Assembly (NCBI RefSeq): GCF_016615815.1
Contig: NZ_CP067112.1
Span: 682,001 to 746,000 of the forward strand
Source: Luteimonas sp. MC1572
GTDB taxonomy: Bacteria; Pseudomonadota; Gammaproteobacteria; Xanthomonadales; Xanthomonadaceae
DNA: 64,000 bases
Direction: 5' to 3'
Below the pieces are notes generated by a model. It saw only the letters and a program-made list of their open reading frames with translations, did no database searches and was not told the origin of the DNA. This document shows positions 30,733 to 42,203 of the stretch, piece after piece; positions within the stretch are counted from its first letter, which is position 1; each line of letters starts with the position of its first letter. The position numbers and the translations under genes were made by a program.

Positions 30733-32871
30733 TCAGAACGCCAGGCGCAGGCCGACGTACCAGGCCCGCGGGGTGCCCGGGGTGATGTTGTTGTTGTTGT
30801 GGGCCGAAGCGAAGTGCTCGCGGTCGGTCAGGTTCTCGACGTTGAGCTGCAGCCGCAAGCGCTCGTTGACGGTGTAGAACGCCGCCGCATCCAGGCGCGT
30901 GTAGCCCGGCAGGACCACCGCGTTGTCCGCGGCTGCGTACATGTCGTCGCGGTACACCGCGCCCAGGCCGATGCCGAAGGCGGGCGTGAAGTCGTAGCGG
31001 TTCCAGAGCGACACGGTGTGGCGGGGCAGGTTGGCCAGGTCGCGGCCATCCACACGGTTCTCGCCGTCCTGCCAGGCGTAGCCGCCCATCACCTGCCAGC
31101 GCTCGGAAACGTTGCCGGCGATGCCCAGTTCGAGCCCTTCGCTGCGCTGGCCGTCGACCAGGATCGAAGTCGGGGCATCGGGATTGGTGACCGGGTCGTA
31201 GGCCGGGTTGGCGACCGCCACGTTGGTGCGGTCGAGGCGATACGCGGCGGCAGTCAGCGCGAGGCCGGGACGGATATCCCACTTCACGCCCACCTCCTTG
31301 TTGCGGAATTCTTCCGGATCCAGGGCGCGGTTGTCGGCGTTGAGCGAGGACAGCTGGTCGCCCGAGCGCGGCACGTGGGTGACCGAATAGCTCGCGTACA
31401 GCGACACCGTTTCGGCGGGCTTGTAGACCAGGCCGGCGCGCGGCGACAGCAGGTTGTCCTCGGCACCGAAGCGCTCGCCATTGCGGAGGTTGCGCAGGTC
31501 CATCTCGAAGCGGTCCAGGCGCAAGCCAAGAATCGCCTGCCAGCGTGGCGAGAACTCGATCTGGTCCTGCAGGTAGAGCGCGGAGGCCTTGGCCACGCTG
31601 TGGTTGTCGGCATCGCTCGCGCTTTGCGCGAACCCGATGGGCCCGCGGTAGCGCGGGTCGTCCAAAGGCACGCAGAACGAACTGGTCACCGCCGGCGTCC
31701 CCGGCAGGCAGCTGCTGTTGGCCGGGAAGATGCCGGTCTGGCGGAAGGTGTCCGTTACCTGGCGACCGAGTTCGATGCCGGCCAGCAGTGCGTGGGTGGT
31801 ACCGCCGGCCTGGACGGTGAAGCCGAGGTCGGTGCGGTTGAAGAGGTTCTCGCGGTCGGTGCGGTGGTTGTAGGCGCCCAGCGAAACCAGGTCGCCGCGC
31901 AGGCTGCCGGGAAACACGTTCTGGTAGAACTTGTCGTACACCGCGTAGCGGGTGGCGTTGCGCAGCCAGGCACCGCCGGCGAAGTCGTGCTGCAGGACCG
32001 CATCGAAGGCGTTGACCCGCGCCCACACCGGGCTCAGCTCGGGACTGCCGAAGAACGTTTCCGGATCGGTCGCCAGCGGCCGGCCACCGCGCGAGGGCAC
32101 GCCGCGATCGGCGACACGGTCGTCGCGGAAGTGTTCGTAGCCGAACGTGGCGGTGGTGGCTTCGCCCAGGCGCAGGGCCAGGGTGGGGTTGATGCCGTAG
32201 CGCTCGACGGTCATGCCGTCGCGATAGCTGTCCGAGTCCTCGGCCATGGCAGTGACCCGGTACGCCGCGCCGTCGCCCAGCGCTTGGCCCTGGTCGATGG
32301 TGAAGCGGCTGCGGTTCCAGGAGCCGGCCTGCACCGTGAGCTCGTGGTGCTCGCCCCAGTCGGCCTTGCGGGTGACGCGGTTGAGGACGCCGCCGGACCC
32401 GCCGCGGCCGAAGATCATCGCGTTCGGGCCCTTGAGCGCTTCGACGCGTTCGATGTTGTAGACGTCGCGGATGTACTGCACGTCGTCGCGCAAGCCGTCG
32501 ACGAAGAAGTCGCCGGTCGAGCTGTTGCCGCGCATCACCGTGGTGTCGCGGTTGCCCTCGCCCTGGGCCATGGTCACGCCGGGCAGGTAGCGGACGGTGT
32601 CGGCCAGCGAGTTCATGCCCTGGTCGAGCATCAGCTCGCGGGTGACGATGCTGATCGCCTGCGGCGTCTCGAGCAGCGGGGTGCTGGTGCGGGTGGCGCT
32701 GGTGGTCGCTTCGACTGCGTAGGGCGCAGGGCGCTCGCCATGCACCTCGATGCGGTCCAGGTCGGTGGGCGTGGACTGTGCCCCGGCGCCGCCGGAGGCG
32801 AGCACAGGAGGGGCGAGGGCGGCAAGAAGCGCGATGGCGAGGGGGCGTGGGGGGAGCGACGGAAAGCGCAT
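30733..32871 (-). CDS. TonB-dependent siderophore receptor (Fiu/FhuE-like)
   Basis: A 712-residue receptor: signal peptide, plug with ETPQAISIVTRELMLDQGMNSLADTVRYLPGVTMAQGEGNRD, MRGNSSTGDFFVDGLRDDVQYIRD and VEALKGPNAMIFGRGGSGGVLNRVT, all typical of the siderophore-receptor group that includes Fiu and FhuE. The barrel ends in GLRLAF. A CLPGTPAVTSSFC loop may form a disulfide. A Fur-like box lies 43-61 bases before ATG 32871. It is a separate transcription unit from the operon downstream, since an intergenic stretch of 188 bases with its own Fur box follows. Confidence 0.92.
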   Translation of the reverse strand: MRFPSLPPRPLAIALLAALAPPVLASGGAGAQSTPTDLDRIEVHGERPAPYAVEATTSATRTSTPLLETPQAISIVTRELMLDQGMNSLADTVRYLPGVTMAQGEGNRDTTVMRGNSSTGDFFVDGLRDDVQYIRDVYNIERVEALKGPNAMIFGRGGSGGVLNRVTRKADWGEHHELTVQAGSWNRSRFTIDQGQALGDGAAYRVTAMAEDSDSYRDGMTVERYGINPTLALRLGEATTATFGYEHFRDDRVADRGVPSRGGRPLATDPETFFGSPELSPVWARVNAFDAVLQHDFAGGAWLRNATRYAVYDKFYQNVFPGSLRGDLVSLGAYNHRTDRENLFNRTDLGFTVQAGGTTHALLAGIELGRQVTDTFRQTGIFPANSSCLPGTPAVTSSFCVPLDDPRYRGPIGFAQSASDADNHSVAKASALYLQDQIEFSPRWQAILGLRLDRFEMDLRNLRNGERFGAEDNLLSPRAGLVYKPAETVSLYASYSVTHVPRSGDQLSSLNADNRALDPEEFRNKEVGVKWDIRPGLALTAAAYRLDRTNVAVANPAYDPVTNPDAPTSILVDGQRSEGLELGIAGNVSERWQVMGGYAWQDGENRVDGRDLANLPRHTVSLWNRYDFTPAFGIGLGAVYRDDMYAAADNAVVLPGYTRLDAAAFYTVNERLRLQLNVENLTDREHFASAHNNNNITPGTPRAWYVGLRLAF

Positions 32872-32913
32872 CAGAGGGGCTCGTCAAGGCGTGGGGCCGG
32901 ACCGGATGCGAAT

Positions 32914-32932
32914 GTTAATGAGAGTGATTGGC
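32914..32932 (-). promoter_or_regulatory. Fur-box-like operator upstream of the siderophore receptor
   Basis: GTTAATGAGAGTGATTGGC matches 13 of 19 positions of the Fur consensus. It stands in a short AT-rich island just upstream of the receptor ATG at 32871, the usual place for Fur repression. Confidence 0.65.
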
Positions 32933-32992
32933 ATTTGTAAACACTGGCGGCCAGGCCTCCGCGATCGGCGAAGCCGGCCCGTTACGCGGATC

Positions 32993-33325
32993 TCAGTCCC
33001 GGTCGTCGCGGGTCCAGATTCCGTCGCCGTCCCGCTTCACCGGGAACTTGGCCACCGGTTCGTATGCCGGGGCGCACAGCGCGCGCCCGTCGCGGAGGTC
33101 GAACTTCGCGCCGTGCAGGACGCATTCGATGGTCGCCTCGCCGGCGTCGAGCGTGCCTGCGGACAGCTCGAAGTCCTCGTGGCTGCACTGGTCCTCCAGC
33201 GCGTACAGCTCGCCATCCAGGTTCACCACCAGGATCGGCGTGCCGGTCACCTCGTCGAACACGGTGTGCATTTCGCCGGGCAGCAGCGCGCCGGTGGCGC
33301 AGACAAACGTCCAGGTGTCGGTCAC
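32993..33325 (-). CDS. Rieske [2Fe-2S] ferredoxin-like protein
   Basis: A 110-residue Rieske-type protein with the cluster ligands in CSHEDF (about 47-49) and CVLHGAKFDL, spaced as in ferredoxin components of ring-hydroxylating oxygenases and NirD-like proteins. No oxygenase or reductase partner is nearby. It starts at GTG 33325, which overlaps the GNAT stop by 4 bases (GTGA), and it ends the SUF run, suggesting it is a client or carrier made alongside cluster assembly. Confidence 0.9.
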   Translation of the reverse strand: MTDTWTFVCATGALLPGEMHTVFDEVTGTPILVVNLDGELYALEDQCSHEDFELSAGTLDAGEATIECVLHGAKFDLRDGRALCAPAYEPVAKFPVKRDGDGIWTRDDRD

Positions 33326-33858
33326 AGCGCCTTCTCCAGGTATTCGAAGCGCAGGTCATCGCGCCGGGGGATGCCGAACCGGGTGTCGCCATACGGGAAC
33401 GGGCTGTGCTCGCCGGTGCGCCGATAGCCGCGGCGCTCGTACCACGCGATCAGCTCGTCGCGGGCGTCGATCACCGTCATCCGCATCGTCGCCAGGCCCC
33501 AGCGCTCGCGCGCGATGCGCTCGCATTCGGCCAGCAGCGCGCGGCCGATGCCGCCGCCCTGCTGCCGCGGATCGACCGCGAACATGCCGAAGTAGCCGCG
33601 ACCGTCGTCGTCGGCGACGTGCGCGCAGGCGAGCAGCCGGCCCGCATGTTCGGCGAGCACGACCTGGCTGCGCGCGCGGCCGATGTCGCCGCGCAGCACG
33701 CCGGCGTCGATGCGCTCGCCATCGAGCAGGTCGGCCTCGGTGGTCCAGCCGGCGCGGCTGGCGTCACCGCGGTAGGCGGAGGTCACCAGCGCGACGAGGG
33801 CATCGACGTCGTCGTCGGTGGCGGGGCGGAAGCGGAGGGCGGGCGCGGTGGTGTCCAT
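33322..33858 (-). CDS. GNAT family N-acetyltransferase
   Basis: A 178-residue acetyltransferase. The acetyl-CoA loop is FAVDPRQQGGGIGRALLAECERIA (motif A, Q/RxxGxG/A as QQGGGIG); RMTVIDARDELIAWYERRGYRRTG is motif B. The substrate is unknown. It begins 46 bases after the sufS stop and overlaps the Rieske gene, so it is the penultimate gene of the SUF transcript. Confidence 0.88.
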   Translation of the reverse strand: MDTTAPALRFRPATDDDVDALVALVTSAYRGDASRAGWTTEADLLDGERIDAGVLRGDIGRARSQVVLAEHAGRLLACAHVADDDGRGYFGMFAVDPRQQGGGIGRALLAECERIARERWGLATMRMTVIDARDELIAWYERRGYRRTGEHSPFPYGDTRFGIPRRDDLRFEYLEKAL

Positions 33859-33904
33859 GCCGGCATTTTGGCAGCACCGCCTGTCCGTCGGCGCGCGGGC
33901 ACGC

Positions 33905-35182
33905 TCAGGCCAGCAGGCGGCGGACCTTGCCGAGCGCGGCCACGAAGGCCTCGATCTCGTCGTGCGTGTTGTAGAACGCCAGCGAGGCGCGGCAGGTGGC
34001 GGTGACGCCCAGCCACTGCAGCAGCGGATGCGCGCAGTGCTGGCCTGAGCGGATCGCGACGCCCTGGAGGTCGAGCAGGGTGGCCAGGTCATGGGCATGC
34101 ACGCCATCGACCACGAACGACACCACGGCGGCCTTGCCCGGCGCGGCGCCGAGGATGCGCAGGCCGTCGACCTTGCGCAGCTCTTCATTGAAGTGGGCCA
34201 GCAACTCCTGCTCGCGCGCTTCCACGTTGGCCATGCCGAGCGCGTCCAGATAGTCCACCGCCGCGCCGAGGCCGATGAAGCCGGCGATGTTGGGCGTGCC
34301 GGCCTCGAACCTGCGCGGCGGGTCGGCGAACACCGTGCCGTCCAGGCGCACCTCGGTGATCATCTCGCCGCCGCCGAGGAACGGCGGCATGGCTGCCAGG
34401 TGCTCGCGGCGCGCCCACAGCGCGCCGGTGCCGGTCGGCCCGCACATCTTGTGGCCGGTGAAGGCGTAGAAATCGCAGCCGATCGCGGCGATGTCGACCG
34501 GACGGTGCGGCAAGGCCTGCGAGCCGTCGACCACGGTGGTGATGCCGCGGCGCCGCGCTTCGCGGCAGATCCCGGCCACCGGGTTCACGGTGCCCAGCAC
34601 GTTGCTGACGTGGGTAACGGCCAGCAGCTTGACGGCACCGGTCATCTTGTCGCGCAGCATGTCGAGGTCGAGGCTGCCGTCGGGCAGCAGCTCCACGACC
34701 TCGATGCGCGCGCCGGTGCGCTGCGCCACCAGCTGCCAAGGCACGATGTTGGCGTGGTGCTCCATGCGCGTGAGCAGGATCACGTCACCCGGCCCCAGCC
34801 GCGGCAGCGCCCACGAATACGCCACCAGGTTGATCGCGAACGTGGTGCCGCTGCACAGCACCAGGTCGTCGGGGCGCACGTTGGTGAAGCGCGCGATCCT
34901 GCGCCGCGCGCCTTCATAGGCCTCGGTCGCCTCGCTGCCGAGCTGGTGCACGGCGCGGCTGACGTTGGCGTTGTGGTGGCGGTAGAACGCGTCGACCGCG
35001 TCGATCACCGCGGCCGGCTTCTGGCCGGTGTTTGCAGAGTCGAAGTACACCAGCGGCTTGCCGTGCACCTCGCGCGCGAGCAGCGGGAAATCGGCGCGTA
35101 CCGCCGCCCAGTCAACCGCGTCCGCCGCAAGCGCCCGTGCGGCGGGGCCAGGATGGGGATGCGGCTGGCCTGGACCGTTCAT
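33905..35182 (-). CDS. sufS: Cysteine desulfurase SufS
   Basis: A 425-residue PLP enzyme that takes sulfur from cysteine for iron-sulfur cluster assembly. The PLP lysine is K245 in FYAFTGHKMCGPTG and the persulfide cysteine is C383 in IRSGQHCAHPLL, the short-loop type II (SufS) arrangement. It has about 20 extra N-terminal residues rich in Pro/His compared with E. coli. No SufE or SufU partner is in the window. ATG 35182 overlaps the sufD stop (ATGA). Confidence 0.95.
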   Translation of the reverse strand: MNGPGQPHPHPGPAARALAADAVDWAAVRADFPLLAREVHGKPLVYFDSANTGQKPAAVIDAVDAFYRHHNANVSRAVHQLGSEATEAYEGARRRIARFTNVRPDDLVLCSGTTFAINLVAYSWALPRLGPGDVILLTRMEHHANIVPWQLVAQRTGARIEVVELLPDGSLDLDMLRDKMTGAVKLLAVTHVSNVLGTVNPVAGICREARRRGITTVVDGSQALPHRPVDIAAIGCDFYAFTGHKMCGPTGTGALWARREHLAAMPPFLGGGEMITEVRLDGTVFADPPRRFEAGTPNIAGFIGLGAAVDYLDALGMANVEAREQELLAHFNEELRKVDGLRILGAAPGKAAVVSFVVDGVHAHDLATLLDLQGVAIRSGQHCAHPLLQWLGVTATCRASLAFYNTHDEIEAFVAALGKVRRLLA

Positions 35183-36449
35183 GCCAGCGCCTGGGACTGC
35201 ACCGCGCGGTCCAGCACCGCCTCCAGCAGCGTGCGCAGCGCGGGCGTGGTCACCACGGCCAGCAGCGGCTCGCGCACGAACGCGGCCGTCAGCAGGGCGC
35301 GCGCCTCGGGCTCGGCCAGGCCGCGCGAACGCAGGTAGAACATCGCGTCGGGATCGAGCTGGCCGACGGTGGCGCCGTGCGCAGCCTGGACCTCTTCGGC
35401 GTGGATCACCAGCACCGGCTGGGTGTCGATCTCGGCGGTGTCGGACAGCAGCAGGTTCTTGTTCGACAGGCGCGCATCGCTGCCGTCGGCGCCTTCGCGG
35501 ATCTCGATGCCGCCATGGAACACGGAGCGGCCCCGGCCCGCCGCCATGCCGCGCCAGCCGAGCTGGCTGCGCGTGTCGCGGGCGATGTGCTGGATGCCCA
35601 GTCGGGTGTCGAGGTGGCGGCGGGCGGAGGCCAGCATCACGCCGTTGGCGACCAGTTCAGCGTTCTCGCCTTCCAGGCGCACGTTGAGCTCGTGTCGCGA
35701 CAGGCCGGCGCCGAGCTCGAGGTCGAGGCGGCGATAGGTGGCATCGCGTGCGAGGACCGCGTCGGTCCGGGTGAACAGCGTGGCCCGCGGCGCCTCGTCC
35801 TGGATGCGCGCGTGGCGCAGCACCGCGCCAGTGGCGACGTGCACGTGGCTCAGCGTATTGCCGAGGTGGGCGTGCTCGCTGCTGGCGATGTGGTGTTCGA
35901 TCACCGTTGCGCTGGCGCCGCGGCGCAGCTCGATGAAGTGGCGCGAATGCCAGGCCACGTCGCCCCCGGCCGGCGCGCCCACGAACACCAGGTGCACCGG
36001 CAGCGGGATCGCGACGCCCTCGGCCACGCGCAACACCGCGCCGTCATCGGCGAGCGCGGCGTTGAGGCGCGCGAAGACCTCGTCGGCGCGCGCGTAGGCC
36101 TTGTCGAGGAAGTTGCTTTCGCGCGGGTCGGGGTCGGCGAGTGCGGCGGACAGCGGCAGCAGCCGCGCGCCTTCAGGCAATCCGGTCAGGTCCGAGTCCG
36201 CGGCGAGGTAGCGGCCGTTGGCGAACACCAGCCGCGGCGCCGGGATGTCGGCGAACAGCGCGGGATCGATCGCGTCGTGGAGCAGCGGCGCCGGCGAGAA
36301 GCTGCGGCGCTCGAGCGCGCGCAGCGAGGTGTACTTCCAGGCTTCGCTGCGCGCGCCCGGCAGGCCGTCGCGCAGCGCGGCATCGAGCGCCGCGCGACGC
36401 GTGGCCGCGCCGCTGAAGCCGGCGGCAAGCGAGTCGAGCAGTGCGGCCA

Positions 36450-36450
<1 letters not shown>
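35179..36450 (-). CDS. sufD: Fe-S cluster assembly protein SufD
   Basis: A 423-residue beta-helix scaffold subunit of SufBC2D. It has RSEAWKYTSLRAL near the N-terminus and the C-terminal KNLLLSDTAEIDTQPVLVIHAEEVQAAHGATVGQLDPDAMFYLRSRGL, including the conserved His of the ...AAHGATVG block. Starts upstream of 36450 exist in the frame but ATG 36450 is in TGATG with sufC and gives the family length. Confidence 0.94.
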
Positions 36451-37217
<767 letters not shown>

Positions 37218-37256
37218 GTATGTGGTCCGGTGTGGGAGGTTCGCAGGGGCCGGCGG

Positions 37257-38726
<1,470 letters not shown>

Positions 38727-38743
38727 GGGGGCTGCCTGTGGAC

Positions 38744-39208
38744 TCAGGTCACGGCGAGGCGCGCGGGGATGCGCCTCGACGTGCCGGGTGGGGTGTCGGG
38801 GAGGGGCGGGGTGTCGAGCATCTGCGCAAGGCTTACCCCGCGCAGCGCGTCGGCGACCACGTCGTTGATGCGCCGCCAGTTGGCGCGCGCGCCGCACTGG
38901 CTGGCGATGCCGCAGCTCGTGTCGTCGAGGCTGCATTCGGTCATCGCCAGCGGACCTTCCATGGCCTCGACGATTGCGATCAGGCTGATGTCGCAGGCCG
39001 GGCGCGACAGGCGGTAGCCGCCATGCGCGCCGCGGAAGGCGTCCACCAGGCCGGCCTGCGCCAGCGGTTTCAGCACCTTGCTGACCGTCGGCGGTTCGAG
39101 ACCCGCCTGCTCGGCCAGCTCGACGGCGCTCAGCACGCGGCCGGGCCGCGCGGCGAGCACGGTGAGCACCACGGTGGCGTAGTCGGTCAGGCGGGTGACG
39201 CGGAGCAT
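38744..39208 (-). CDS. Rrf2-family [Fe-S] regulator of the SUF operon
   Basis: A 154-residue IscR-like repressor/activator. The winged helix occupies about 1-65 ([42 protein letters not shown]) and the cluster-binding cysteines are C92, C99 and C105 ([16 protein letters not shown]), close to C92/C98/C104 of E. coli IscR. It heads the operon and so probably senses cluster supply and controls its own transcript. This group is often annotated 'SUF system Fe-S assembly regulator'. Confidence 0.93.
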   Translation of the reverse strand: MLRVTRLTDYATVVLTVLAARPGRVLSAVELAEQAGLEPPTVSKVLKPLAQAGLVDAFRGAHGGYRLSRPACDISLIAIVEAMEGPLAMTECSLDDTSCGIASQCGARANWRRINDVVADALRGVSLAQMLDTPPLPDTPPGTSRRIPARLAVT

Positions 39209-39232
39209 GGGCGATCCTCAATCAGGACCGAA

Positions 39233-39261
39233 ATTGTACTCTTTGCCCGCGCGCGGTCCAA
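39233..39261 (-). promoter_or_regulatory. Putative sigma-70 promoter of the SUF operon
   Basis: On the minus strand TTGGAC (39261-39256) and TACAAT (39238-39233) are separated by 17 bases; TACAAT is a near-consensus -10. The expected start is about 39226, leaving a leader of about 17 bases that contains GGTCCTGATTGAGG, a place where an Rrf2 regulator could bind (inference). Confidence 0.6.
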
Positions 39262-39334
39262 GCTGGCACGTTCAGCTGCCATGGCAGAACCGCCGCGCTT
39301 GCACCACAATGGTTTTTTTGCCGGCGAAGACCAG

Positions 39335-39829
39335 ATGTCGAAGAAGGAAAAAGCCAGCGCCAAGGTCCGCAAGATCGAGGCGCGCGAGTCCGGGATCCAC
39401 GGCAAGGGCGTGTTCGCCATCGCCCCGATCGCCAAGGGCGAGCGCGTGGTGCGCTACAAGGGCGCGCTGCGCACCCATGACGAGGTCGACAGCGCATACG
39501 GCGACCTCGACGAGGACGGCCACACCTTCCTGTTCACGCTCAACGACGAATACGTCATCGACGGCAACGTCGACGGCAACGTGGCGCGCTGGATCAACCA
39601 CAGCTGCGCGCCCAACTGCGAAGCCGTGATCGAAGAAGACGACCGGGACCGTCGCCACAAGGACAAGGTGCTCATCGAGGCGATGCGCGACATCAAGCCA
39701 GGCGAAGAGCTGACCTACAACTACGGCATCGTCCTGGACGAGCGCCATACCGCGAAGCTCAAGAAGCTCTGGGGCTGCCGCTGCGGCGCGCCCGATTGCA
39801 CCGGGACCATGCTGCAGCCCAAGCGCTGA
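39335..39829 (+). CDS. SET-domain protein-lysine methyltransferase
   Basis: A 164-residue bacterial SET protein. It shows the N-terminal ESGIHGKGVFAIAPIAKGERVVRYKG, the SAM/catalytic knot RWINHSCAPNCEA (NHSC 88-91), ELTYNYG (125-131) and a post-SET zinc motif C148-x-C150-x4-C155. Such proteins can methylate lysines of histone-like or other basic proteins; the natural substrate is not known. The Lys-rich N-terminus (MSKKEKASAKVRK) might be self-targeted. ATG 39335 is chosen; ATG 39281 in frame is possible. Divergent from the SUF operon. Confidence 0.9.
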   Translation: MSKKEKASAKVRKIEARESGIHGKGVFAIAPIAKGERVVRYKGALRTHDEVDSAYGDLDEDGHTFLFTLNDEYVIDGNVDGNVARWINHSCAPNCEAVIEEDDRDRRHKDKVLIEAMRDIKPGEELTYNYGIVLDERHTAKLKKLWGCRCGAPDCTGTMLQPKR

Positions 39830-39965
39830 GGCAGCTGCCCGCGCCCGGCGCCCGGGGTGGCGTCGATGCGCGAAGCGGCCGGAAGGTTTGCATGACTTGT
39901 GCCGGTCGGTGGCGGGCACCGATCCGCGTACAAAGCGGGTCGGATGTACCCGCTACGGATTCCGC

Positions 39966-42197
39966 ATGACCCGTTGTCGCCTCGCGCTCCTTTCCCTGCT
40001 GTCCGTCATCGCCGCGCCGGCGGCCGCGATCGAGGTCGATGGCCGCATCGATCCTGCCGAATGGGCGGGTGCCCGGCATGTCACCGACTTCCGCAAGGTG
40101 CAGCCCCTGTCGGGCGAGCCGGCCTCGCTGGCCACGGAAGCCTGGGTGCTGGCGACCCCGGAGGGGCTGGCCGTGGCCTTCCGCAACCAGCAGCCCGCCT
40201 CGGTTCCTCGCACGCGGCAACGCGTCCAGCGCGACTTCGACGAGCAGGTCGACCGGGTCAACCTGATGGTCGATTTCGACGGCGACGGCCGCACCGGCTA
40301 TGACTTCGTGGTCGCCTCCACCGGAGGCGTCGGCGACTCGGTGATCACCAACCAGAACCAGTTCAATGACGACTGGGACGGCCACTGGCAGCACGCGGTC
40401 TCCGAGGACGACGACAGCTGGTCCGTGGAGATGCTGATCCCCTGGTACATCGCGCCGATGCGCAGCGGCGCAGATGGCGTGCGCACGCTCAAGGTCTACC
40501 TGGATCGCGTGGTGGGCACCACGGGCGAGCGCGTGGGCTGGCCGGCCGCGAGCTACCAGCGCGCGCGCTTCCTGTCCGACTTCGCCGCGCTGGAGGTGCC
40601 GCTGTACAGCCAGTCGCTGCTCGCCGTCACGCCGTTCGTGTCCGGGCTGTACGACAACGTCGGCGGCCACGGCGACGGCAACGCCGGCGTCGACATCTTC
40701 TGGAAGCCGAACGGCCAGTTCCAGCTCACCGCCACCATCAAGCCGGATTTCGGCCAGGTCGAGAGCGACGACCTGGTGGTCAACTTCAGCGCCACCGAGA
40801 CCTTCATCAGCGACAAGCGCCCGTTCTTCACCGAGAACCAGGGCCTGTTCGAATACACCACGCCGTCGGACTACAGCCAGCTGCTGTACACGCGCCGCAT
40901 CGGCGGCCCGGCGGACGATGGGATGGGGTCCAGCGAGATCGACGCCGCGCTCAAGCTCAACGGCAGCCTGGGCGCCGCGAAATACGGCCTGTTCGCCGCG
41001 GAGGAATCGGGAGAGGCCGGGCGCAGCTTCGCCGCGCTGCGGCTGGTGCGCGACTTCAGCAACCAGGACGTCGGCATGATGCTGACCCGCGTGCAGCGGC
41101 CGTGGCTGGACCGGGAAGCCACCGTGCTGGGCGTCGACCACAACTGGCGTCCCAGCGCGCGCTGGAACGTGCGCAGCCGCGTCTTCGGCAGCCGCATCGG
41201 CCAGCCCGCCGGCGACAGCGAGGACCTTGGCGCCACCGTCTGGGCCGACTACGAGATGGAGCACGGCTGGCGCCAGCAGTGGATCGCCATGCACTTCGGC
41301 GACGCGCTGGAGATCAACGACATGGGCTACCTGGCGCGCAACAACCTCAACTACGGCCACTGGCAGGTCTCGCGGCGCTTCACCTCGCTGCCCGGGGAAT
41401 CGCGCTACGCATCCAAGGACTGGCGCTGGCGCGCGAGCTCCACCTTCAACGACCACGGCCAGCGCCTGAGCCACCAGTTCCGCATGAGCCGCGACAGCCA
41501 GCTGCGCGATGGCAGCTCCGAATACGCACAGGTGAACGTCAACAGCGCCGGCATGGACGACCGCCTGACCCGCGGCAACGGCGTGCTCCGCCTGCCGCCG
41601 AATTTCAGCGCGTACTTCGAGTACGGACGCCCGCGCAAGGGGCGCTGGGCGTACGAGATGGACGCCGAAGTCTTCAGCCACGGCCTGGCGGGCAACGACC
41701 GGCTCGGCTATGCACTGAGCGTCGAGCCGTCCTGGTTCGCCAGTGATGCGCTGCGGCTGCACGCCGGTGGCTCGGCCATCCATCGGCCGGACTGGCTGTT
41801 GTGGCAGGGCGGCAACCTGGTTGGCGGGTTCGACGGGCGCGAGCTCGCCTTCAACGCAGGCCTGGACTGGTCGATCGGCGCGCGCCAGGAACTGCGGGTG
41901 AAGCTGCAGGCGCTGGCCATCGACGCGCGGCTTCGGCAGGCCTGGCGCGTGGAGCAGTCGGGCCGCGCCGTGCCGGTGGATGACCCGGTGGACGACTTCA
42001 GTGTGCGAACGCTGGGGTTCCAGGTCCGCTACCGTTACGAGCTGGCGCCGCTGTCGTATCTCTATGTCGTGTATGCGCGCGGCGGCTACCTCGAGGAACC
42101 GTTCGCGGAGACGCCGCTGCGGGGCCTGCGCGACAGCTTCGACCTGCGCGACGACGAACAGCTGCTGGTCAAACTGAGCTACCGCTTCGAACTGTGA
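39966..42197 (+). CDS. DUF5916 outer-membrane protein with N-terminal carbohydrate-binding-like domain
   Basis: A 743-residue exported protein (signal peptide MTRCRLALLSLLSVIAAPAAA). Residues about 22-200 (IEVDGRIDPAEWAGARHVTDF, VDFDGDGRTGYDF, WSVEMLIPWYI) resemble the CBM9-like sugar-binding fold; the rest, from LLAVTPFVSGLYDN and KPDFGQVESDDLVVNFSATETFISDKRPFFTENQGLF, is the DUF5916 domain, with many amphipathic strands and a last strand LVKLSYRFEL ending near an aromatic residue, suggesting a beta-barrel. Function unknown; ligand handling at the outer membrane is inference. The stop is 6 bases from that of the convergent lipoprotein gene. Confidence 0.82.
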   Translation: MTRCRLALLSLLSVIAAPAAAIEVDGRIDPAEWAGARHVTDFRKVQPLSGEPASLATEAWVLATPEGLAVAFRNQQPASVPRTRQRVQRDFDEQVDRVNLMVDFDGDGRTGYDFVVASTGGVGDSVITNQNQFNDDWDGHWQHAVSEDDDSWSVEMLIPWYIAPMRSGADGVRTLKVYLDRVVGTTGERVGWPAASYQRARFLSDFAALEVPLYSQSLLAVTPFVSGLYDNVGGHGDGNAGVDIFWKPNGQFQLTATIKPDFGQVESDDLVVNFSATETFISDKRPFFTENQGLFEYTTPSDYSQLLYTRRIGGPADDGMGSSEIDAALKLNGSLGAAKYGLFAAEESGEAGRSFAALRLVRDFSNQDVGMMLTRVQRPWLDREATVLGVDHNWRPSARWNVRSRVFGSRIGQPAGDSEDLGATVWADYEMEHGWRQQWIAMHFGDALEINDMGYLARNNLNYGHWQVSRRFTSLPGESRYASKDWRWRASSTFNDHGQRLSHQFRMSRDSQLRDGSSEYAQVNVNSAGMDDRLTRGNGVLRLPPNFSAYFEYGRPRKGRWAYEMDAEVFSHGLAGNDRLGYALSVEPSWFASDALRLHAGGSAIHRPDWLLWQGGNLVGGFDGRELAFNAGLDWSIGARQELRVKLQALAIDARLRQAWRVEQSGRAVPVDDPVDDFSVRTLGFQVRYRYELAPLSYLYVVYARGGYLEEPFAETPLRGLRDSFDLRDDEQLLVKLSYRFEL

Positions 42198-42203
42198 GGC
42201 CGC

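Noticed and set aside
28118-32887. 1589-codon open frame spanning both TonB-dependent receptors
   Set aside because: Only its C-terminal part (from ATG 30544) is the first receptor. The upstream part is another frame of the second receptor plus intergenic sequence, so it is not a giant fusion.
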